NCBI GenBank assembly: GCA_002315455.1
Contig: DCGG01000051.1
Location: forward strand, 11,652-28,491
Direction: 5' to 3'
Source of the DNA: Lentisphaeria bacterium UBA1784
Lineage (GTDB): Bacteria > Verrucomicrobiota > Lentisphaeria > Victivallales > Victivallaceae
Length of the DNA stretch: 16,840 nucleotides
The translations under genes and the position numbers were made by a program. Positions 1 through 7,680 of this stretch are shown here, piece after piece (the first letter of the stretch is position 1; each line of letters starts with the position of its first letter). The notes below the pieces were generated by a model that was given only the letters and a program-made list of their open reading frames with translations, was not told where the DNA came from and did not search any database.

Positions 1-651
1 GAGCCCCAATGGCCGGAACTGGGGGAGTTCGCCGAGACCATGGGGCACGGAGGCGGTGACTTCTGGGAACTCTACTATTTCGCCCGGGAAATCCTCATGG
101 GGACGCCCGGACCCTGGAATGTCTATGCCGCCTGCGACGTGACCCTCACCGGCATCATGGCGGTGAAAAGCGAACGTTCCGGCGGTGTCCCGCAGACGGT
201 CCCGGACTTCCGGGATCCTGCGGTCCGGGAACTCTGCCGGAACGACGACTTCCGGCAGGAGCATTTCGACCCCAAAGCGATCTTCCCGGCGGACCACGGG
301 GCGGACGCGGAGGAGTTCTGCCCGCTCATGCTGGCGCTGGAGGGCGAGGTTACCCGCTTCCGCCGGATCTTCGACGGAGCCAAGGTCTTTGCCAATTTCA
401 CGGATGCCGCTTCGCGCCTCGCCATCCTCAATGCGCTTGTCGAAGCGCGGAAGGCTCTGCCCAAGTGGGAGGAACATCTTGCCGCCGCCAAACGCCTCAT
501 CGCCGCCTATCCGGAAGCCCCGGCCGCCTTCGCACTGAAGGGGATGCTGAGCCTTGCGGAGCCGGAGGCGTCCCGTTTCTCCGGTGACGCCATGAAGCAG
601 GAACTGGACCGTCTGGAAGAAGCGTTTGCTTCCGTTCCGGGCACAAAATAA
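1..651 (+). CDS. Gfo/Idh/MocA-type oxidoreductase, C-terminal part (5' truncated by window)
   Basis: The reading frame is open from base 1 to the TAA at 649-651 with no stop, so this is the 3' part of a longer gene. The ATG at 40 is probably internal. The visible start of the frame (HGGGDFWELYYFAREI, then GTPGPWNVYAACDVTLTGI and GGVPQTVPDF) matches the C-terminal domain of NAD(P)-dependent Gfo/Idh/MocA sugar oxidoreductases, including the GH109-like branch. There, a GGxD segment and a 'G..P..D.Y.A...T..GI.A..S...GG.P..VPDF' ending are typical. The Rossmann domain would lie outside the window. Unusually, about 110 further residues follow the VPDF motif. They are rich in Ala, Glu and Leu and probably helical, and I do not recognise them. 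The substrate cannot be inferred. The GNAT gene follows after 12 bases, suggesting co-transcription. Confidence 0.75.
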   Translation, partial: EPQWPELGEFAETMGHGGGDFWELYYFAREILMGTPGPWNVYAACDVTLTGIMAVKSERSGGVPQTVPDFRDPAVRELCRNDDFRQEHFDPKAIFPADHGADAEEFCPLMLALEGEVTRFRRIFDGAKVFANFTDAASRLAILNALVEARKALPKWEEHLAAAKRLIAAYPEAPAAFALKGMLSLAEPEASRFSGDAMKQELDRLEEAFASVPGTK

Positions 652-663
652 GGGAGTTTCATC

Positions 664-1275
664 ATGAGTGGGCCGACATCTGTTTTCGAAGGACTTCTGC
701 GGATGATCTTCAACGCGGAGACCACGCCGCTTCCGAAGATCGCCCTCACGCCGGAATTCCGGCTCCGCACCATCGCGGATTCGGAACTGGAGACCTACAA
801 CGACCTCCGCGCCTCCGTGGAATTTCCGCGCTGGGAGTTTTCGTACCTGCGGGAGTTCCGCAACAAGGTCCTGCCGGACTCCATCCTCGTTGTGGAAGAG
901 ATTGCTACAGGGAGACTCGCCGCCTCCGCCTGTGCCGAACGCACCGACTTCCCGGAACACCCCGAACTCGGCGTGCTGGGGTGGGTCATCAACCATCCGG
1001 ATTTCCGGGGAAAGCGCCTCGGGCGGAGCGTCTCCGCCGCCGTGATGCACCGGCTCTATGCGGTGGGCTACCGGAACTTTTCGCTGTTGACGCAGGATTT
1101 CCGGTTGCCCGCGCTCCACGTCTATCTTGACATGGGCTGGAAGCCGTGGCTCTACAAGGAGGATATGAGAGAGCGCTGGCGCATGATCGCCAAAAACATG
1201 GGACTGAAAGGCGAGATCCCCGGATGTCTCCCGGAAAACCCGGAATTTCTGCCGCCCCGGCTGACCTTCCGATAG
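664..1275 (+). CDS. GNAT-family N-acetyltransferase
   Basis: The product is 203 residues. A GGGAG ribosome-binding site at 652-656 lies 7 bases before the ATG. Residues about 33-162 look like a GNAT fold. Motif A (residues about 103-122) contains the acetyl-CoA pyrophosphate-binding signature as RGKRLG at 115-120, preceded by the beta-4 strand LGVLGWVIN. Motif B is PALHVYLDMGWKPW at 149-162, the usual 'A...Y...GF' helix and turn. The family transfers an acetyl group from acetyl-CoA to an amine. The acceptor (small molecule or protein N-terminus) cannot be told from sequence. The protein is cytoplasmic, with no signal peptide. The first 30 residues and the last 25 lie outside the core. It is 12 bases downstream of the oxidoreductase gene and probably shares its transcript, but a functional link is not evident. 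Confidence 0.8.
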   Translation: MSGPTSVFEGLLRMIFNAETTPLPKIALTPEFRLRTIADSELETYNDLRASVEFPRWEFSYLREFRNKVLPDSILVVEEIATGRLAASACAERTDFPEHPELGVLGWVINHPDFRGKRLGRSVSAAVMHRLYAVGYRNFSLLTQDFRLPALHVYLDMGWKPWLYKEDMRERWRMIAKNMGLKGEIPGCLPENPEFLPPRLTFR

Positions 1276-1315
1276 GGAAGTGCGCGTTCGGTTGGGGATC
1301 ATGCGTCTTTTCCGG

Positions 1316-1344
1316 TTGCAAATCCGGGATCCCAAGAGTATATT
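1316..1344 (+). promoter_or_regulatory. Sigma-70-like promoter upstream of the DMT transporter
   Basis: A -35 element TTGCAA (1316-1321) and a -10 element TATATT (1339-1344) are separated by exactly 17 bases. The -10 matches consensus at 5 of 6 positions and the -35 at 4 of 6. The expected start of transcription is near 1351, giving a leader of about 55 bases before the GTG at 1407. This is the only clear promoter in the 131-base gap and suggests that the transporter and nudC form their own transcript. Confidence 0.5.
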
Positions 1345-1406
1345 AAACAGATCTTGAACCGGAGATACCCAGTTCGGGGCGCACCTTATTTACCGGAGAA
1401 AAACTC

Positions 1407-2384
1407 GTGCTTCATCAGTTGACAGAGACCGTTTCCGCGATGCCGTTTTTTCAGACGCCTGCCTTCGGCATCATCGCCATGGTATTGGTAGGCTCCAGTT
1501 GGTGTCTCATCGGACTGATCTCGGGAGACGCGCCCAAACGGAAGATTGAACCGGCACTCTTTCAGTTCTTCGGCTTCATCGTTGCGGGCGGGGTAGCTCT
1601 TCTGCTCATGCTGGCAACGAAAAGTTTCCCCCAATGTTCATTCCGGGCGTGGATGCTCGCCGGAGTGCCGCTCTTTATCAGTGCAATCCTCAATTTTTCC
1701 ATGCTCCTGCTGATGGCGTACGCCATGCAGAGAGGTCCGAACGGCATCATCTGGTGCGTCATCCAGTCGGCGTTGGTTTTCCCTTTCCTTGGCGGGATCG
1801 TATTCTTCGGCGTGGAACTGACGTGGCTCCGGGCGCTTGGCATCCTCGCACTACTGACGGCGCTGGTGCTTTTCGCCTGCTCCAAGGACAACTCCCGATA
1901 CGGACAGGGGTGGAGGCTTCCGGCCTTTGCCGCCCTCATCCTCGCGGCGCTTCAGCAGAACCTCTCGGTGATGCCCTCCTATTTCGAGGAAGCGCGGGTG
2001 GTGACCAGTACGGCCCGGACCATGATCTCCGCAGTCGGAGGACTTGCCGGAGCGATCTGTTATCTCTCGTTCCGGATGATCCGGGAGCACAGCGAGAACT
2101 ATGCCGGACATCTTCTACACAACCTGAAAAATCCCGCGTTGTGGTTCTACGTGCTGATCCTGCAGGGGTTCGGACTGGTGTTCGCCATCACCCTCTTCTA
2201 TCCCGGGATGAACGCCATGGCGGACGCCGGACTCGGAGGAATGTGTTACCCCATGATGGTGGGCTCCTGCATTGTGAGTTTCACCTTGACCAGCGTCTGG
2301 TTTCTGAAGGAGAAGGTCCGTCTGCCGCAGTTGGCGGCGCTGGTGATCTGCATCACCGGTTTGGTGCTGATCTGCACCCGGTGA
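1407..2384 (+). CDS. DMT-superfamily (EamA-like) membrane transporter
   Basis: The product is 325 residues and strongly hydrophobic, with about ten predicted membrane helices and very short loops. This is the size and layout of drug/metabolite transporter (DMT) family permeases built from two five-helix repeats. Recognisable features are the first helix with GSSWCLIG and the last pair of helices ending in FLKEKVRLPQLAALVICITGLVLI. The latter resembles the C-terminal 'xxxEx....Q..G..LI..G..L' pattern of EamA domains. The start is taken as GTG at 1407 because a GGAG (1395-1398) lies 8 bases upstream. An ATG at 1440 is the alternative and would remove 11 residues. The substrate is unknown; relatives move sugars, amino acids, nucleosides or metabolites across the inner membrane. 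nudC begins 12 bases after the stop, so the two are probably one operon. Confidence 0.75.
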   Translation: MLHQLTETVSAMPFFQTPAFGIIAMVLVGSSWCLIGLISGDAPKRKIEPALFQFFGFIVAGGVALLLMLATKSFPQCSFRAWMLAGVPLFISAILNFSMLLLMAYAMQRGPNGIIWCVIQSALVFPFLGGIVFFGVELTWLRALGILALLTALVLFACSKDNSRYGQGWRLPAFAALILAALQQNLSVMPSYFEEARVVTSTARTMISAVGGLAGAICYLSFRMIREHSENYAGHLLHNLKNPALWFYVLILQGFGLVFAITLFYPGMNAMADAGLGGMCYPMMVGSCIVSFTLTSVWFLKEKVRLPQLAALVICITGLVLICTR

Positions 2385-2396
2385 GAAGGAGGAAAC

Positions 2397-3227
2397 ATGT
2401 TCACGGTATCGAACGTACAATCGGCCTTCCGGAGCGTCCGGGAACTGGAGCCGGAGGACCGCCTCGTGCTGCTCTCCCGGCAGGAAACGCTGGTCCGCCC
2501 CCGGGGCGGCGTTCCGGAACTGCCCACCGTCCGGGAAGCCGTGAAACTGGCCGGCGGTCCCTTCGTGGAAATCGGACACTTTGAGGGGGGACGCTGCTTC
2601 GCGGGACGGTTGAGCGCCTGCCCCGAGCGCTTCCCGGAAGGGATGGAACTTTGGGCCGGCCGGGCGATCCTCGCCGCCGGCGCCGAGGACACCCGGACGG
2701 CTCTCTGCAGGGGCCGGGAGATGTTCCTCTGGCGGGATCAGCACCGTTTCTGCGGCGGATGCCGGGCGGAACTCTCCCCATCCCGCAAGGACCTCGCCAT
2801 GCTTTGCCCGGAGTGCGGATGCATGTACTTCCCCCAGATCGCGCCGGCGGTGATCGTGGCCATCACCCGTGACGGCGGCCGGGAGATCCTGCTGGCCCAC
2901 AACCGCCGTTTCGCCGATGGGGTGTACAGCCTCATCGCGGGATTCGTGGAAGCGGGGGAGAGCGCGGAGCAGGCGGTCCACCGGGAGATCCGGGAGGAGA
3001 CTCACGTGGAGGTGGATTCCATCCGCTACCTCACCAGCCAGTCCTGGCCCTTCCCGAATTCCCTCATGCTGGCCTTTTCCGCGGAATACGCTGGCGGAGA
3101 AGCCTTCCCCGACGGGGAGGAATTGGCGGACTGCCGCTGGTTTCGCCGGGACGCCCTTCCGCTGATCCCCCAGCCCGGAAGCGTGGCCCGACTGGTCTTG
3201 GACAGGTTTGCGGCAGGCGAGCTCTGA
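2397..3227 (+). CDS. nudC: NAD(H) pyrophosphatase / deNADding enzyme, NudC type (Nudix)
   Basis: The product is 276 residues, the normal NudC length. Order of parts: a poorly conserved N-terminal domain (1-110); a zinc ribbon with Cys119, Cys122, Cys137 and Cys140; the YFPQIAPAVIV linker strand; and a Nudix domain. The Nudix box runs from Gly182 (GFVEAGE, then REIREETHV), with the metal-binding glutamates at 197, 200 and 201. SQSWPFPNS at 214-222 is the NudC-specific motif (usually SQPWPFPxS), which separates NudC from other Nudix hydrolases. The family cleaves NADH or NAD to NMN(H) and AMP and removes NAD caps from RNA 5' ends. Two small departures from consensus are His203 where the box normally has Gly, and Ser216 where the motif has Pro. 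The ATG is preceded by AGGAGG at 2388-2393. The gene lies 12 bases behind the transporter gene. Confidence 0.93.
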   Translation: MFTVSNVQSAFRSVRELEPEDRLVLLSRQETLVRPRGGVPELPTVREAVKLAGGPFVEIGHFEGGRCFAGRLSACPERFPEGMELWAGRAILAAGAEDTRTALCRGREMFLWRDQHRFCGGCRAELSPSRKDLAMLCPECGCMYFPQIAPAVIVAITRDGGREILLAHNRRFADGVYSLIAGFVEAGESAEQAVHREIREETHVEVDSIRYLTSQSWPFPNSLMLAFSAEYAGGEAFPDGEELADCRWFRRDALPLIPQPGSVARLVLDRFAAGEL

Positions 3228-3264
3228 CTTCCTCTTTTTCTACGGACAAAAAAGAAAAAAAGAT

Positions 3265-3293
3265 TTGCATTTATCCACGGTGGCGGTTATAGT
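3265..3293 (+). promoter_or_regulatory. Sigma-70-like promoter upstream of the heparinase-like pair
   Basis: TTGCAT (3265-3270) and TATAGT (3288-3293) are 17 bases apart. The -10 matches consensus at 5 of 6 positions, the -35 at only 3. It sits in the 109-base gap after nudC, and the start of transcription would fall near 3300, about 37 bases before the ATG at 3337. The TTGCA-N17/18-TATA layout resembles the promoter at 1316-1344. An A-rich run (3248-3261) just upstream could act as an UP-type element; that is inference. Confidence 0.45.
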
Positions 3294-3336
3294 ATAGGGT
3301 GGTAAAGTCCATACTTACGAAAATCGGTGGTCCATA

Positions 3337-5145
3337 ATGATGCGCATTGGTTCTTTTTTTGCGGTATTCTTCCTCCTTCTGCTGTTGGGAGGTCTCTCCG
3401 TTCAAGCCCGGCAGGACGGTTTTCTGCAGTCCGGCCGCATGACCTCCAGTTTCCGGGACCCCAATGCCCTGATCTCCAGCTTCATTGATGATGCACCATG
3501 GCGTCCGGTTCCCGGAATCTCCGACCGCGAATACTGGACGCTGGCGGCCGCCAGTCCCGGCGCCGCGGAGCTGATCCAGCTGGCAGAAAAGGATCCCGTT
3601 CCGGAGAAGTTCGCAGGCGACGAACAGATGGCGCTTCTGTACCGGCTCAGCATTGCGCTTCCGGCGGCTTGTCTCTCCGGCAAAGACGCCCACGTGGAAA
3701 AAGTCCTGCAACTGGTTCAGGCTCTGATGAACATCGAAGACTGGCGGGGCGTCACCTCCCGGGAGGAGGGGATCGCCATCGACGAGCGTTCCTCATTGAC
3801 GGCTTTGAACCTCTGCTGGGCAAGAGTCCTGCTGGATGACCGGATGCCTTCCGCTCTGGGGCGGAACATTGACCGCCGCATCCGCTTCGACGTGGTGGAC
3901 CCTCTCCTGCAGGTCGTATCCAAGGAACGCAAAGCGGATCCATGGGCGACCTCCAGCAATCTTGACAACATCTACTGCAGTTACCACTGCTCCCTGCTGG
4001 TTCTTCTGCAGTCGCTGGATCCCCAGTACCGCTATGATCTGCTGCGCTGGCTTCTGCCGCTCTCCCTCTGTTATCTTGACAGTCTCGGCGGCGGCGACGG
4101 TTTCGAGCCGGCGGGCGCGTGGCGCTGGAATCAGGGATTCTCCGCGTACATGGACAAGTCCCTTGTTTTCTATTTGGCCTCACACAAAAAACTGGACCTT
4201 ATGAAGCGCAAAAGCGCCATTGATGCATCGGATTTCCCGGAGACGATCCAGTTGTTCCCCGGCTATTATCCGACCATCGGAGAGAGTGATTTCCAGATTC
4301 CCTTCGATCCCTTCCTCATCGGGTACCGCGATCTGCTCTGCGGATATGCTCCCGACCCGCCGGAGTTGGTCACCCCCGCCAAAGCGGCCGGAAACCTCTC
4401 CCGGACCCTGATGCTTTTCGCCTATCAGCCTGATTGGTCCCGCTCCCGCAAAATGATGTCATCTCCCTGCGGTGCCTTTTTCCTCCGTCAGATCCTGCTC
4501 TGCCGCCCCGGAAACTTCCACCGTTGCCGCCTGCATGCGGTCTTCAAGGGAGGAAGTTGCCGGGAGGAGGGCGGCCATTCCGACGTGGGCAGTTTCATCG
4601 TGGTTCTGGACGAAGTGCCCATGCTGGTGGACCCCGGCCCGAAAATGCCGGAAGCCCGCTGTCACAGCGTTCCCTGTCCGGGACGGGTGATTCAGCGCTC
4701 CGGCAGTTCCGGCAGCGCGGAGGTCAGCGGGCAGAAATTCTTCAACAGCATAAGCGAAGTCTCGTTCAATCTGGCTCCGGTCTATCGGTCCGTTTTCGGA
4801 TTGCAGAAGTTGGTCCGCACCTGCGTCTATGACCGCAACCGAGAAGGCTCTGTCACCATTTCCGACGACGTGACCTTCCGGACTGTCGCGGATTACGAGA
4901 GCGCGGCCATCGCGGAGGGCGAGGTCAAAGTCGTCGCGCCGGATGAAGTGCTGATCTCCCGGGAGGGGAAGACGCTGCGCCTCACCGCCGATGCGGGGAA
5001 AATCCCCGTGGAGGTGGAACTGATCCCGCTGGCGAATCCCGCTGACCGCAAACTGGTCCGGGTGGTGTTCCGCTTGAAGAAACCCGCCAAAAAGTTCACC
5101 TTCCGGCTCAAGGCGGAACCTGCCGACGCGGCGGACTCGGATTAA
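3337..5145 (+). CDS. Secreted heparinase II/III-like protein, probably degenerate
   Basis: The product is 602 residues. It begins with a signal peptide (MMR, then a Phe/Leu-rich core FFAVFFLLLLLGG, cleavage likely after SVQA near residue 24), so it should be exported. The architecture is that of heparinase II/III-type lyases: an alpha-helical toroid domain (about 60-340) and a beta-sandwich domain beginning near FKGGSCREEGGHSDVGSF (403-420). It aligns well with the next gene product, but positions expected to be catalytic have changed. The TNNWN motif is SNLDN (207-211). The Tyr-rich GYWAYGYG stretch is GAWRWNQG (260-267). HNHSD is GGHSD (412-416), keeping only the second histidine. It may therefore bind a glycan or act as a pseudo-lyase. 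No clear Shine-Dalgarno precedes the tandem ATG ATG. The paralogue follows after 22 bases. Confidence 0.7.
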   Translation: MMRIGSFFAVFFLLLLLGGLSVQARQDGFLQSGRMTSSFRDPNALISSFIDDAPWRPVPGISDREYWTLAAASPGAAELIQLAEKDPVPEKFAGDEQMALLYRLSIALPAACLSGKDAHVEKVLQLVQALMNIEDWRGVTSREEGIAIDERSSLTALNLCWARVLLDDRMPSALGRNIDRRIRFDVVDPLLQVVSKERKADPWATSSNLDNIYCSYHCSLLVLLQSLDPQYRYDLLRWLLPLSLCYLDSLGGGDGFEPAGAWRWNQGFSAYMDKSLVFYLASHKKLDLMKRKSAIDASDFPETIQLFPGYYPTIGESDFQIPFDPFLIGYRDLLCGYAPDPPELVTPAKAAGNLSRTLMLFAYQPDWSRSRKMMSSPCGAFFLRQILLCRPGNFHRCRLHAVFKGGSCREEGGHSDVGSFIVVLDEVPMLVDPGPKMPEARCHSVPCPGRVIQRSGSSGSAEVSGQKFFNSISEVSFNLAPVYRSVFGLQKLVRTCVYDRNREGSVTISDDVTFRTVADYESAAIAEGEVKVVAPDEVLISREGKTLRLTADAGKIPVEVELIPLANPADRKLVRVVFRLKKPAKKFTFRLKAEPADAADSD

Positions 5146-5167
5146 GGAGCGGTAAAGGCAAAGGGAA

Positions 5168-7102
5168 ATGAAGCGTTTTGGATTCGCGCTGTTCTTTTTG
5201 GTCGCGATTCTGGCGCAAATGCCCTGCATCAGGGCATTTGCGGGGAAGGATTTGAGCCCCAACGTCGTCCGGTATGCGCCCGAGGTGCTGAAGGAGACCT
5301 TTCCTTCCCCGTGGAAAATCGCGCCGGACATCGAAGACCGCCCGTGGTGGGAAGCCTGCCGGAAGCGCAGTTCCTCGGCGGAAAAATACCTCAAAGATGC
5401 CAAAAAACTGCTGGAACAGGGGATCCCCGCCCCTCCCTCCGACGAGGAGTATCTGCTCTTTCTCTCCCCCACCGGGAACCGCAAGATCTTCGAGCAAAAA
5501 TACTTTCGACTGGGGAGCGCGCTCCGGGACAGCACCCTCGCCGCCTGCCTGACCAACGATCCCCGGTACGTCGCCTGTGCCGAAAAGATTTTGCTCTCCT
5601 TCTGCGGCATGCGGACTTGGGTCCTCTCCGCCCACGACCGTCAGAAGACCAACTTCGACGGTACCTTCGTCACCATGGACTTGGGGTCCACCCTCACTGC
5701 CCGGAATATCGCCGCCGCGCGGCAACTGCTGGCTTCCCGGCTCTCCCCGGAAACGAAGCAAAAAGTGGACTCCTGCATCAAGAAATTCATTCTCGACCCC
5801 CTCGCCGCCACCGTGGCCGGAAAGCGGAACCCCGAGTGGTATTTCGGCAGAAGAACCAACAACTGGAACGCCGTCTGCCTCAACGGGATCGTCGGCACTC
5901 TTCTGCTGACGGAGATGGACGCCGATGCCCGGGCGGAAATGCTTTCGTGGTGCATTGAGCGGTCATGGTACTTCCTCGACAGTTTCGCCCCGGACGGCTA
6001 CTGCACCGAGGGCGTGGGCTACTGGGCTTACGGATACGGCAATTATCTGGAGCTGGCGCTGGAACTTTATCTGGCTTCGCAAAGCCGGGACAAATCCGGT
6101 CAGAAAAACGGCGGATACCTCAACATCGCCCTGCGGGACAAGGCGCGCCTTCCCGGGGAGTACATCGACAACATTGCCATTTCTGACGGGAATTACCCCG
6201 CTTTTGCCGACTGCTCCGTCAAGCCGGGAGAGTGCAGAAAGCATATCGGACTGCGGGACATTCTGTGGGACCGGCCCGGCAAGTACCGGGCAATCTTCAA
6301 CGACCCGCCGGTGGTTTCGCTGGCCGCCGCTCTTTTGTTCTGGCAGATCCCGCATCAGAGCGTCTCCTCCGAAGTGGCGGCGTTGCCGGAGTTTTCGGCG
6401 TTCCCCGATGGCGGGGTCTTCCTCTGCCGTCCCGGAAAAACGGGGGGCGTGCTCTCCGCCGCGTTCAAGGGCGGGAGCAACCACGAACAGCATAACCACA
6501 GCGACGTGGGGAACTACGTCCTCGCCGTTGGAGAGACGCAGGTCGTCGATGATGCCGGCGCCCCCGTTTACACGCGGCAGACCTTCGGCCCGGAGCGCTA
6601 CCGGAACCGGATCATCAACAGCTTCGGGCACAGCGTCCCCCTGATCGGCGGCGAATTGCAGATCAATGGCGCAAAGACCAACGCCAAGGTTCTCTGTACG
6701 CACAACACTCCCCGGAAAACGGTCATCAAACTGGACCTCCGCGAGGGTTATCCCGCAGAATTGCAGATCCGGGAACTGACCCGGGAGTTCCGCTACACCC
6801 GGGGCGAAGGAGAACACTTCACCGTGGAGGACTTCGGAAGATTTGCGGAGCCACAGACCTTCGAGACCGCGGTCATCACCTTCGGCAAATGCGAAAAACA
6901 AGACAACGGCACGCTTCTGCTCACTTACAAGGGCAGGAATCTCGCGGTGAAGATCGACACCTTCGGCGCGGCTTATATCGTCAGCGCGGAACCGATCCGC
7001 GAGGCCATCAGGAGAAAAGGAACGGCCAACCGGATCAGCATCCGATTGACCGAACCCTCCGCCGCTTCCCGGGTCAGGTTGACCTTCCGGCCCGTGAAGT
7101 AG
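5168..7102 (+). CDS. Secreted heparinase II/III family polysaccharide lyase-like protein
   Basis: The product is 644 residues. An N-terminal signal peptide (MKR, then FALFFLVAILAQM, cleavage likely near CIRAFA) directs export to the periplasm or beyond. The helical toroid domain carries TNNWN (230-234) and an EGVGYWAYGYGNY tyrosine cluster (281-293). The beta-sandwich domain opens with KGGSNHEQHNHSDVGNY, giving His442-Asn443-His444 and Asp446. In characterised heparinase II/III-like lyases (PL12, PL21) an Asn, a Tyr and a His in equivalent places perform beta-elimination on uronic-acid glycans, and all three are plausibly present here. The exact substrate cannot be read from sequence. The ribosome-binding site is weak (AAAGG at 5154-5158). 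The gene is 22 bases behind its degenerate paralogue and almost certainly on the same transcript. It ends 19 bases from the convergent membrane-protein gene. Confidence 0.8.
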   Translation: MKRFGFALFFLVAILAQMPCIRAFAGKDLSPNVVRYAPEVLKETFPSPWKIAPDIEDRPWWEACRKRSSSAEKYLKDAKKLLEQGIPAPPSDEEYLLFLSPTGNRKIFEQKYFRLGSALRDSTLAACLTNDPRYVACAEKILLSFCGMRTWVLSAHDRQKTNFDGTFVTMDLGSTLTARNIAAARQLLASRLSPETKQKVDSCIKKFILDPLAATVAGKRNPEWYFGRRTNNWNAVCLNGIVGTLLLTEMDADARAEMLSWCIERSWYFLDSFAPDGYCTEGVGYWAYGYGNYLELALELYLASQSRDKSGQKNGGYLNIALRDKARLPGEYIDNIAISDGNYPAFADCSVKPGECRKHIGLRDILWDRPGKYRAIFNDPPVVSLAAALLFWQIPHQSVSSEVAALPEFSAFPDGGVFLCRPGKTGGVLSAAFKGGSNHEQHNHSDVGNYVLAVGETQVVDDAGAPVYTRQTFGPERYRNRIINSFGHSVPLIGGELQINGAKTNAKVLCTHNTPRKTVIKLDLREGYPAELQIRELTREFRYTRGEGEHFTVEDFGRFAEPQTFETAVITFGKCEKQDNGTLLLTYKGRNLAVKIDTFGAAYIVSAEPIREAIRRKGTANRISIRLTEPSAASRVRLTFRPVK

Positions 7103-7121
7103 CGCGCGCGTTTATTCCCGC

Positions 7122-7676
7122 TCAACTCCGTGGGAAGGTGATCTCTCCCGGATCCGCCGCTGTCCGGCTCTCCTCCACGCACTCCTCCGTCTGCGCGAAG
7201 TGGCGCATCAGCGGCTCCATGGAGGGCGAAGTCCACAACTTCAGCGTGAACGCGAAGGCGATCTGAAAGATCCCCCAGATCAACACCATCAGCGCGAAAT
7301 TTCCCGCGATCCGAAGCCGGTCTGCATTGTTGCTCCGAACGGCGGTCAGCCGGAAAATGATCCAGATCGCCACCACAATGACGAGATTGCATCCGCCAAG
7401 CAGGATCGCTTCGTTGCACTGGAAGGCAGGCAGGCCCAGCAGATGGCAGAATCCCCCCAGCGCCAGCAGCGGCACGTAGGCGAAGATCAGCAGAAACCAT
7501 CCGGCGAATCCTTCCATGTCCGGCCGGGAGAGCGAGAAGGCTACTCCGTTGCACTGCCATGCGGCAAGGATCACCACCAGCGCCAGCAGAAAACAGAGCA
7601 AATCCCAGCGGCGGCTCATGAGCCGGAGCCGTTCCTTACGGGGCGCGGAGATATGGTGTTTGGATTTCTTGGCCAT
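7122..7676 (-). CDS. Small four-helix membrane protein of unknown function, linked to corA
   Basis: The product is 184 residues. I do not recognise a family. It has a basic N-terminus (MAKKSKHHISAPRKERLRLM) followed by four clear hydrophobic segments at about 25-41, 58-80, 90-110 and 123-145. The tail of about 35 residues is polar and acidic. The start at 7676 is chosen because GAGGTG sits a few bases upstream, inside the end of the corA gene. A longer frame running up to 7766 would overlap corA by 86 bases without its own Shine-Dalgarno. The gap to the corA stop is only 4 bases, so translation is likely coupled to corA. A role connected with cation transport or envelope stress is possible but unsupported. 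It converges on the lyase gene, with 19 bases between the stops and no evident terminator there. Confidence 0.7.
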   Translation of the reverse strand: MAKKSKHHISAPRKERLRLMSRRWDLLCFLLALVVILAAWQCNGVAFSLSRPDMEGFAGWFLLIFAYVPLLALGGFCHLLGLPAFQCNEAILLGGCNLVIVVAIWIIFRLTAVRSNNADRLRIAGNFALMVLIWGIFQIAFAFTLKLWTSPSMEPLMRHFAQTEECVEESRTAADPGEITFPRS

Positions 7677-7680
7677 GGGC

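Noticed and set aside
3228..3264. T-run and A-run pair after nudC as a terminator
   Set aside because: The only stem is A-T pairs with a long loop and no following T-run in either direction, so termination is unlikely.
4459..5610. A 383-codon minus-strand open frame across the two heparinase-like genes
   Set aside because: It is antisense to two well-supported genes with signal peptides and conserved motifs, and shows no domain of its own.
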